Shown here piece after piece: positions 1 to 4,809 of a DNA stretch of 6,097 nt (position 1 is the stretch's first letter; every line of letters starts with the position of its first letter). Source of the stretch: an uncultured Solirubrobacteraceae bacterium (GTDB lineage Bacteria; Actinomycetota; Thermoleophilia; Solirubrobacterales; Solirubrobacteraceae); contig CATPAX010000262.1 of assembly GCA_955652215.1 (NCBI GenBank), forward strand, positions 1 through 6,097, read 5' to 3'. Position numbers and translations under genes: made by a program. A model generated the notes under the pieces. The model did not search any database and had not been told where the DNA came from. It saw nothing but the letters and a program-made list of their open reading frames with translations.

Positions 1-1581
1 CCAGCAGCCGTTGAAGCCGGCCGATATGTGCGAGCGCGCAACCGTGGCCGCGTTTGGAATGCCCTTATAGATCTCGACGATCGACCGCGCGCCCGAGATC
101 TCCGGATACACCGTCCGGACGCCGACGGCCGCGAGCTGGGCCGGCAGGCGCAGCTTCGGGTCGGGGATGTAGCTCGTCGAGTTCTCCCCCTCCGAAGTCG
201 AGTCGCCGATGTACACCACCGACCGACAGGAGGTCCGCGTCGCCGCACCCGTGTCATCGACCGAATGCGGGATGAGGCTTGGATGAGCGAGGTTCGGCAA
301 AGGGCCGAACGCGTCGCGCGCCAGAGACGGAATCGATGCCGAGAGCGGTGCGCTCGCGCCACCGCCGCGCGAAGCTGCCGGCAGAAGCCCGGCCAGGCCC
401 GAGAGCGGAAGCAGGACGCCAAGGGTGACGCTCGAGACGGTGAGCGTCGCGCGCCGGGTTTGGGCGCGCCGGGCACGGCGCCTCACCCGGCCGGAGAGCG
501 CAGCTAGGCCACCGCGGCGGATCGGGTCCTCCAGAAATCGCCACGAGACTCCGGCGATCAGCACCGTCGCGGCGACCTCGAGCATCGCGGTCGACCAGCT
601 GATCACCCCCGACGCCGGGCTGGCGAGCACGATGATCGGCCACTGCCACAGATAGATGCCGTAAGACCGGACTCCGATCCAGCGCAGCGGGGCGCAGCCC
701 AGCACGGCGCCGAGCAGGCTCGAGGTAGTCGACACCGCGGCGATCATCGCTGCGGTGCACAGCGACAGCAGCACGAACCCGTACGGATACAAGAACCCCG
801 AGAACGAGCTCGTCTTCCAGACCAGTACGACGGTCCCGATCAGTCCTGCTAGGCCGATCGCGTCGAGTAGGAGGGGGGCGGCGGGCCGGACGCCACGACT
901 CGCCTCGCTGCTGGGCCACAGGATCGCCAGCGACGCGCCGATCAGCAGTCCAAATGCCCGCGTGTCCGTGCCCTCATACGCCCGCGTCGGGTCATAGCCG
1001 GGGTGGTACAGGTGAGCCATCAGGAGCGCCGAGGCGGCCGCGGCCACCAGCGTCAGGAGCGCGAGCCGCTTCCGGCTGTGGACGGCCCAGATGCCGAGTC
1101 CGAGCAGCCATGGCCACACCAGATAGAACTGCTCCTCGATCGCGAGAGACCACAGGTGATCCAGGGGCAGCGGGGCGGCAAAGCGCGCGAAATACGAGCC
1201 ATGCTGGGCGATCGTCACCCAGTTTGAGATGTAAACGGCGGCAGCGAGCACCTGAGTGCGGACCGCTGCCAGCTGAGAGGCGTCGAACAACGCCACCCAC
1301 ACGCTCACCACGGCAAGCATTAAGAACAGCGCCGGCAGCAAGCGCCTGGCGCGGCGAAGCCAGAAGTTGGCCAGCCCGAGGTTCCCACGGCGCCGGTGAT
1401 GCTCCAGCAGCAGATCCGTGATCAGGTAGCCGGACAGGGTGAAGAACACGCCCACCCCGAGCATCCCGCCGGGAGCCCACCGCGCCCCGAGGTGGTAGGA
1501 GATCACGCATGCGACAGCGAGCGCACGGATGCCATCGAGGCCGGCGACGTATCGCCGGCCGCGTTCATTTGGTGTGGGCAA
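1..1581 (-). CDS. Acyltransferase 3 family membrane O-acyltransferase with C-terminal SGNH domain (3' end outside window)
   Basis: Proteins of this class (OafA/OatA-like) move acyl groups, usually acetyl, across the membrane onto cell-surface glycans or peptidoglycan. One uninterrupted frame gives 527 residues without a stop. The family's R-X10-H motif is R19/H30. It is followed by GVGVFFTLSGYLIT (42-55), an RRARRLLPA segment (76-84), HLWSLAIEEQF (142-152), YEGTDTRA (202-209) and YLWQWP (310-315), where the usual family form is YLWHWP, so the His is Gln here. About ten membrane segments end with one near 379-402. A linker then leads to VVYIGDSTSEGENS (455-468), the GDS block of an SGNH hydrolase; the catalytic Asp/His block lies outside the window. 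I chose the TTG at 1581 because GGGGAAGG sits 6 nt upstream and translation reaches the conserved RRYVAGLDGIRALAV quickly. The nearest upstream ATG is out of frame. The family call is secure; the acceptor is unknown. Confidence 0.93.
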   Translation of the reverse strand, partial: MPTPNERGRRYVAGLDGIRALAVACVISYHLGARWAPGGMLGVGVFFTLSGYLITDLLLEHHRRRGNLGLANFWLRRARRLLPALFLMLAVVSVWVALFDASQLAAVRTQVLAAAVYISNWVTIAQHGSYFARFAAPLPLDHLWSLAIEEQFYLVWPWLLGLGIWAVHSRKRLALLTLVAAAASALLMAHLYHPGYDPTRAYEGTDTRAFGLLIGASLAILWPSSEASRGVRPAAPLLLDAIGLAGLIGTVVLVWKTSSFSGFLYPYGFVLLSLCTAAMIAAVSTTSSLLGAVLGCAPLRWIGVRSYGIYLWQWPIIVLASPASGVISWSTAMLEVAATVLIAGVSWRFLEDPIRRGGLAALSGRVRRRARRAQTRRATLTVSSVTLGVLLPLSGLAGLLPAASRGGGASAPLSASIPSLARDAFGPLPNLAHPSLIPHSVDDTGAATRTSCRSVVYIGDSTSEGENSTSYIPDPKLRLPAQLAAVGVRTVYPEISGARSIVEIYKGIPNAATVARSHISAGFNGCW

Positions 1582-1587
1582 GCCTGG

Positions 1588-1595
1588 CCTTCCCC
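1588..1595 (-). promoter_or_regulatory. Shine-Dalgarno supporting a TTG start
   Basis: On the minus strand GGGGAAGG lies 6 nt before the TTG at 1581. No ATG or GTG in the correct frame lies between the upstream in-frame stop (a TGA near 1660) and the conserved N-terminus, so this site decides the start of the acyltransferase. Other in-frame TTG/CTG codons exist upstream but have no comparable purine tract that I can see. Confidence 0.6.
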
Positions 1596-1660
1596 GATCC
1601 GTCGCGAGCCGACCCGGCGCCTTCAGTCCAGACGCTGGCCCAATGAGCAAGTACCACGCT

Positions 1661-1674
1661 CACTGCTTGCAGTG
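1661..1674. promoter_or_regulatory. 14-bp interrupted palindrome, candidate operator between divergent genes
   Basis: The sequence CACTGCTTGCAGTG is a perfect inverted repeat: two 6-bp arms around TT, or 5-N4-5 if written like an Fnr box. It lies 80 bp from the acyltransferase start and about 75 bp from the start of the Crp/Fnr-like regulator. Crp/Fnr dimers bind two-fold symmetric sites of 14-16 bp, so autoregulation or control of the divergent gene is plausible. The site does not match the classical Fnr or Crp half-sites, so regulator identity is inference only. Confidence 0.4.
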
Positions 1675-1702
1675 TCGCGCAACGGCAGGTCGGATGGGAT
1701 GC

Positions 1703-1719
1703 GGGTTTTCGGGTAACCC
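1703..1719 (+). promoter_or_regulatory. Short dyad upstream of the Crp-like gene
   Basis: GGGTT (1703-1707) can pair with AACCC (1715-1719), and GGGTAACCC (1711-1719) is itself an odd-centred palindrome. It lies 30-47 bp before the chosen start of the regulator, where an operator or a leader hairpin would act. I could not identify convincing -35/-10 boxes around it. The dyad is real as sequence; its function is speculative. Confidence 0.25.
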
Positions 1720-1749
1720 TGCACTATGCGCAGCGATAGGGTGGTCTAC

Positions 1750-2526
1750 ATGAGCAACTCCAGCGACGGGAATCATCTGGGCACCTCAGCCCTGCAATCG
1801 CCTCCGGAGCTGATCAGCATTGTCGACGCTGATCCTGACCTCGCCGATCTCCTAGATCCGCAGGAGCGCGAGCGGGCCCGGCGCCAGGCGCTGACACGGG
1901 TCAAGCGGCTGGAGGCCGGCGAGTGGAATCCGTCCGACGCGATGGTGCCGGACGTCCATCATCGGGGCTTCCTGGTCATCGATGGGCTGATCTCTCGTCA
2001 GGTGGAGGTGCTCGGGCGCAGGTGCGTCGAGCTGCTCGGACCCGGTGACGTACTGAGGCCCTGGAGCTGGGATCCGGACGGGTCCCACGTGCACGCCGAG
2101 GTCGGCTGGGTGGTGCTCGAGCCGACGCAGATGGCGGTGCTCGACCACGGCCTGGTGACGCGGATGAACGAATGGCCACAGCTCGGGCTGGAGCTGTTCG
2201 CGCGAGGCACCCGGCGAGCTCATTCGCTTGCCGTGGCGCTGGCGATCGCCCACCACCAGCGGGTCGCCGACAGGCTTCTGTTGACCTTGTGGCATCTGGC
2301 GGAGCGGTGGGGCAGGGTCCGCCGCGAGGGAATCGCCGTTCCGCTCCCACTGCCGCATCAGCGGCTCGCCGATCTGATCGGAGCACATCGCCCGTCGGTC
2401 ACGACCGCCTCCGGCGACCTGGTCAAGGACGGGACGCTCAGCCGGGACAAGGACGGCGTGTGGGTCCTGCACGGCACACCACCGCCTGCGCTCCAGCACC
2501 TGCGCATTCAGGCGCCCTCAGGCTGA
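1750..2526 (+). CDS. Crp/Fnr-family transcriptional regulator, divergent from ligand-binding prototypes
   Basis: This is a 258-residue DNA-binding regulator with Crp/Fnr architecture. A poorly conserved N-terminal stretch (1-65) precedes a beta-roll sensor-like domain (about 68-130, including GFLVIDGLISRQVEVLG and ELLGPGDVLRPW). A long dimerisation helix (about 135-190) leads to a winged helix-turn-helix (about 202-232, HQRLADLIGAHRPSVTTASG). The beta roll lacks the phosphate-binding GE...R(S/T)A cassette of cAMP-binding Crp, and there is no Fnr-type cysteine cluster, so the signal is unknown. In the recognition helix the Crp Arg-Glu pair aligns with Arg-Pro, as in the 'RPSVT' type of Crp relatives. 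I chose ATG 1750 because AGGGTGG lies just upstream; an in-frame ATG at 1726 would add 8 residues but has no ribosome site. The gene diverges from the acyltransferase, and its last codons lie inside the tandem repeat. Confidence 0.88.
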   Translation: MSNSSDGNHLGTSALQSPPELISIVDADPDLADLLDPQERERARRQALTRVKRLEAGEWNPSDAMVPDVHHRGFLVIDGLISRQVEVLGRRCVELLGPGDVLRPWSWDPDGSHVHAEVGWVVLEPTQMAVLDHGLVTRMNEWPQLGLELFARGTRRAHSLAVALAIAHHQRVADRLLLTLWHLAERWGRVRREGIAVPLPLPHQRLADLIGAHRPSVTTASGDLVKDGTLSRDKDGVWVLHGTPPPALQHLRIQAPSG

Positions 2527-2629
2527 CGCTCCAGCGCTCGCAATTTCAGGCGCCCTCAGGCTGACGCTCCAGCGCTCGCAATTTCAGGCGCCCTCAGGCT
2601 GACGCTCGCGCGCTCGCGTTTCAGGCGCC
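2507..2629. repeat. 38-bp tandem repeat (about 3.3 copies) overlapping the stop codon of the Crp-like gene
   Basis: Copies 2507-2544 and 2545-2582 are identical over all 38 bases. Copy 2583-2619 matches the first 25 bases, then diverges and is 1 nt shorter. A fourth copy is only the first 10 bases (2620-2629). Each full copy contains GGCGCC, the odd palindrome TCAGGCTGA, and a third element that is AGCGCT in copies 1-2. The TGA in copy 1 (2524-2526) ends the regulator. Because 38 is not a multiple of three, the TGAs at 2524, 2562 and 2600 fall in the three different frames. The identity of copies 1 and 2 suggests recent slippage. A role as stop safeguard, mRNA-end structure or unstable repeat locus cannot be decided here. 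Confidence 0.9.
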
Positions 2630-2740
2630 GGCTCGTCGCCCTGTCGGCGATTGCGCTCGCGCGCCGGTACGTCGAACTGCAGGACGCGTTCCCGGGCCGG
2701 TCCGCGCGTGAGACTTGCGGACCGACCGCCCGGCCTGCGG
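2630..2740. other. Convergent intergenic gap without a recognisable gene
   Basis: This segment lies between the tandem repeat and the end of the minus-strand operon. I see no credible coding frame. It holds a small hairpin (TCGCC at 2636-2640, GGCGA at 2646-2650, 5-nt loop) that might end the Crp-like transcript. A looser dyad pairs GCGCG-rich sequence near 2653 with CGCGCG near 2705. Neither is followed by a T-tract. Confidence 0.5.
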
Positions 2741-2742
2741 TC
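2724..2742 (-). terminator. Possible hairpin terminator at the end of the membrane-protein operon
   Basis: GACCGC (2724-2729) and GCGGTC (2737-2742) form a perfect 6-bp stem with a 7-nt loop. The stem overlaps the stop codon of the microprotein on the minus strand. There is no U-tract; actinobacterial terminators can lack one, but such GC-rich hairpins also occur by chance, so the call is weak. Confidence 0.3.
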
Positions 2743-2863
2743 AGCGCCTGCCGGCAACCAGTGCGAGAATCGCCAGGACCGCTATCAGGAACAAGAGCGG
2801 ATGGACAGCGATGCCGCCTACCACCGCGATTACCAGCAGGATTACCGCCAGCGCAAGGAGCAC
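2741..2863 (-). CDS. 40-residue hydrophobic membrane microprotein
   Basis: From the GTG at 2863 the frame encodes 40 residues, nearly all aliphatic: about residues 2-19 and 22-36 form two short membrane segments separated by GG and an HP turn, with a basic GRR end. I recognise no named family; small proteins of this look are common in actinobacteria and usually annotated as hypothetical. The start rests on an ideal Shine-Dalgarno, GGAGGTGA, placed 4 nt before GTG. The upstream membrane-protein gene ends with the TGA inside that motif, so the two are probably translationally coupled. An alternative ATG at 2938 gives 65 residues (starting MSEYPPALLDG), would overlap the upstream gene by 71 bp and has GGAGGT 10 nt away; third-position GC in the overlap slightly favours this frame. 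The reading frame is likely real, the start less certain. Confidence 0.62.
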   Translation of the reverse strand: MLLALAVILLVIAVVGGIAVHPLLFLIAVLAILALVAGRR

Positions 2864-2875
2864 GTGCTCACCTCC
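2864..2875 (-). promoter_or_regulatory. Shine-Dalgarno overlapping the upstream stop codon
   Basis: The minus-strand GGAGGTGA holds the TGA stop (2870-2868) of the 283-residue protein and sits 4 nt before the GTG of the microprotein. Termination and re-initiation would occur on the same ribosome footprint, which is the classic arrangement for translational coupling. Confidence 0.6.
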
Positions 2876-3719
2876 GGTTGATTTCCTGCCAGATACCCGC
2901 GTAACCCCGTCGAGAAGCGCGGGCGGGTACTCGCTCATACCTTCCATGACCTCCGCTTTGAGCGTGGACCGCGACGGCCTGAGCAATCAGCGCCGCAGCT
3001 GTAGCTGCCAGGAACGCGGGCACCATCCCCTTCGGCACGATCAGCATCAGGAGCACCTGGCAGAAGGCGACGAACCCCGCCATGCCCGCGAGCATCCCTC
3101 GCAGCAGTGCGATCACCGCCGCAGAGCCGGATTCCCTATGGGTGAACACCGCGAGGATCGATGCGAGCACCGGGAGCGCGGCGAGCATGCCGCCAATCAC
3201 TGGACCCAGGCCACTGGCGGCAGCCGCCAGCGAACTGACGAGCAGTGCGGTCAGCGCCATCCTAAAGGGGATCGACCCGCTCGCCGTCGCGACGGGTGTC
3301 GTCGGCCGCCCGGCGACCGCGGCACGTGGCATCCCCAGATACGCCAGGGCAAGCGACACAACTGCCAGGAACAGGCCGACCGGCGAGCCGGCGCCGTGCG
3401 TCACCAACCCGACCGCCGTAGTGGCCACCGCCGCGGCAGCCCACCCCGCCAGCAGGCTCGGCCACCAGCCCCACCGACCGGCGCAGCGGGCGTAGGCGAG
3501 CGCGAACGCGCTCAGCGCCACGAGTCCGAGCAGGGTGCCGTTCGCTGCCTGCGCCGTGAACAGGGATCCGTGATCGAGCGCGTCGATCAGCAGCACCGGA
3601 CCGACGATCGCCGGAAAGGCGCTGAGGAGGCCGCCGACGCCGGGACCCCACCGACGCGCCGCAACGGTGGCCAGCGCGACGAACGCTGGAGCGAGGATCA
3701 GCTCGATCGCGAGTTGCAT
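2868..3719 (-). CDS. Uncharacterised multi-pass membrane protein with an internal duplication
   Basis: The 283-residue product is strongly hydrophobic, with about eight to ten membrane segments and a basic cytoplasmic-like tail (about 253-283). Two halves look alike. WGPGVGGLLSAFPAIVGP (24-41) is followed by a DHGS loop and a Gly/Leu-rich helix (about 60-77). LGPVIGGMLAALPVLASI (171-188) is followed by an RESGS loop and a similar helix (about 203-222). The GxxGGxL-A-P core recurs in both, pointing to a duplicated 3-4 helix unit. The pattern recalls GlpM/DUF3147-type small membrane proteins, but that link is tentative and no substrate can be proposed. The start is ATG 3719, in frame with a hydrophobic N-terminus; its ribosome site is weak. 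It is the first gene of a two-gene operon with the microprotein and diverges from the AbiEi-like pseudogene across 90 bp. Confidence 0.8.
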   Translation of the reverse strand: MQLAIELILAPAFVALATVAARRWGPGVGGLLSAFPAIVGPVLLIDALDHGSLFTAQAANGTLLGLVALSAFALAYARCAGRWGWWPSLLAGWAAAAVATTAVGLVTHGAGSPVGLFLAVVSLALAYLGMPRAAVAGRPTTPVATASGSIPFRMALTALLVSSLAAAASGLGPVIGGMLAALPVLASILAVFTHRESGSAAVIALLRGMLAGMAGFVAFCQVLLMLIVPKGMVPAFLAATAAALIAQAVAVHAQSGGHGRYERVPARASRRGYAGIWQEINRR

Positions 3720-3770
3720 CGTCTGCCGAGGCTATCCAGCGCTCGAGTTGTTGCAGAATCGTTACTCGCT

Positions 3771-3786
3771 GTCACCCACCTGTGAC
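3771..3786. promoter_or_regulatory. GTCAC-N6-GTGAC inverted repeat in a divergent intergenic region
   Basis: Two perfect 5-bp arms are separated by 6 bp in the 90-bp gap between the membrane-protein operon (minus) and the AbiEi-like pseudogene (plus). The spacing is that of a Crp-type site, but the arms are the reverse of the classical TGTGA-N6-TCACA. It may be an operator for the operon, a relic operator of the decayed gene, or chance. No clear promoter hexamers were found nearby. Confidence 0.35.
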
Positions 3787-3809
3787 GAATTGCGTGTCAG
3801 GCTCGCCGG

Positions 3810-4357
3810 GTGAGCGCCGAGAACGATCGAACTGATCAATATGACAAGTTCGAGCGACCACGCGATGGTGAGCTTGCTGCTTTGGCCACGAGGCAGCACG
3901 GCGTGGTCGCGACCTGGCAGCTCAAGGACCGGGGCTACTCGCACGGAATGCTGTGCGATCGCGCTGCCGCGGGCAGCCTTCACCGCATCCAGCGAGGCGT
4001 GTACGCCGTCGGCTACCGCCGGATCTCGCAGAAGGGACGATGGATGGCGGCGGTCCTAGCCTGCGGTCCGGGGGCTCTTTGAGCCATCGCGCCGCCATCG
4101 CTCTCTGGAACCTCCGTCCCCGTTCTGGCGGACTCGTGGATGTGACGACCACCCGGGGCAAGCACGGCTAACCGGGAATCCATGTGCACAACGTCCGCTC
4201 TCTCTCCGCCGCGGACCGGACGGTACTCGATGGGATTCCAGTGACCTCACTCGAGCGGACGCTCCTCGACTACGCCGCGGTGGCTCTAGAGCAGCAGCTT
4301 CGTCACGCGTTGGAGGCGTCCGAACGAAGGGAGCTATTCGAAGGGACTGCGATAGCT
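3810..4357 (+). pseudogene. Decayed AbiEi-type antitoxin / DUF559-like gene: frameshift, in-frame stop and lost C-terminus
   Basis: The GTG at 3810 opens a frame with the N-terminal winged-helix of AbiEi-family antitoxins: ELAALATRQHGVVATWQL (about residues 21-38), then RIQRGVYAVGYRR and GRWMAAVLACGPGAL. At 4080 the frame hits TGA. The expected continuation, LSHRAAIALWNLRPRSGG, is in the next frame from 4079, so one base has been lost around 4077-4079. In that frame a TAA at 4169-4171 interrupts the gene again, after which PGIHVHNVRSLSAADRT and TSLERTLLDYAAVALEQQ continue to about 4357 (GTAIA). Homology then stops, and the C-terminal nuclease-like DUF559 domain usual in this actinobacterial family is not visible in any frame. 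Full members are remembered as roughly 280-320 residues, so about half is left. The family is often multicopy and is not always paired with a toxin; no AbiEii-like toxin is seen here. Confidence 0.85.
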
Positions 4358-4400
4358 GGCGACTGGTCACCGAGCGAGCGCCAGCGCTCCGGCCGCCGTC

Positions 4401-4597
4401 GACCGTCGCTTCCGGATGGACATCAGGGAGCAAGAGTCCAACGACCCGGACGCCAGCTTACGGATCGGACAACAAACGGTCGCCTCGCCGTGACCTCGCG
4501 ACCCCGAATAGACACGCTCGATTGTTCGTCCCGGGCGAGAGGAGGCTCGGCGTCGTCGGTACTGTCGCTCCTCGATCGCCATCCGGAAGCGCCCGTC
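4401..4597. repeat. Imperfect inverted repeat of about 39 bp around a 118-bp core, possible remnant element
   Basis: The left arm 4401-4439 and the right arm 4597-4558 (read on the minus strand) match at about 30 of 39 positions. The arms include a perfect 13-bp core, CGCTTCCGGATGG at 4407-4419 and its reverse complement at 4579-4591. Similarity fades outside and weakens inside with an indel. The structure begins about 45 bp beyond the point where AbiEi homology ends. It could be a MITE-like insertion or an inverted duplication of lost coding sequence. I see no transposase and no convincing target-site duplication. Confidence 0.6.
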
Positions 4598-4670
4598 AGA
4601 GTGCCGGCGACGAGGCCGCGCTTGCTCGGAGGGTGACCGCGTGAACCCGCTTACATGGTGGCGTTAGGAA

Positions 4671-4755
4671 GGATCGATCCCTCAGCGGGGAGCCGCCCTA
4701 CGTCCGTCATCCGTTTTCGGGTGAAGTCTTCCGTCTCGATCATCGATACTGAGGG
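4671..4755 (+). promoter_or_regulatory. Palindrome and possible leader stem upstream of betA
   Basis: GGATCGATCC (4671-4680) is a perfect 10-bp palindrome. It overlaps CCCTCAG (4679-4685), which pairs exactly with CTGAGGG (4749-4755) across a 63-nt loop, 54 bp before the betA start. The palindrome could be an operator, for example for a TetR-type choline sensor, and the stem a structured leader. It does not match the BetI operator as I remember it or any riboswitch class I recognise. Confidence 0.25.
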
Positions 4756-4809
4756 TTGGTGAGCGCCAGCCGGGCCTGCAGCAACCAAGCTACAGATACA
4801 AGGATCGCT

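Larger units (their letters stand above)
4358..4809. other. About 450 bp without a recognisable gene between the pseudogene and betA
   Basis: No reading frame here gives a protein I recognise, and the frame open from the pseudogene becomes low-complexity Arg/Ser-rich after 4357. The stretch contains the inverted repeat at 4401-4597, a 10-bp palindrome at 4671-4680 and a possible long-range stem before betA. It is best read as gene debris plus the betA upstream region. Confidence 0.6.

Noticed and set aside
254..1510. Two minus-strand open frames (254-919 and 992-1510) within the acyltransferase
   Set aside because: They are out of frame with the continuous acyltransferase reading, lack hydrophobic helices and show frame-shifted Arg/Pro-rich composition.
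2507..2629. CRISPR-like array
   Set aside because: The units are directly adjacent without unique spacers; it is a plain tandem repeat.
2715..3785. Long plus-strand open frame (356 codons) antisense to the membrane-protein gene
   Set aside because: Its product is an Arg/His/Gln-rich low-complexity sequence typical of the complement of a GC-rich gene, while the minus-strand frame gives coherent membrane helices and a good operon junction.
4184..4636. Independent 150-codon gene starting at ATG 4184
   Set aside because: Its first 58 codons continue the AbiEi-like protein in the frame seen before the TAA at 4169; the rest is featureless, so it is part of the pseudogene and debris.
4358..4640. 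Residual DUF559 nuclease domain in another frame
   Set aside because: I read this stretch in all frames and found none of the expected motifs such as the VDFLWP or VVEVDGY-type segments.
4671..4809. Known riboswitch before betA
   Set aside because: I could not match conserved core sequences of the glycine, guanidine, SAM or other common classes; only generic dyads are present.
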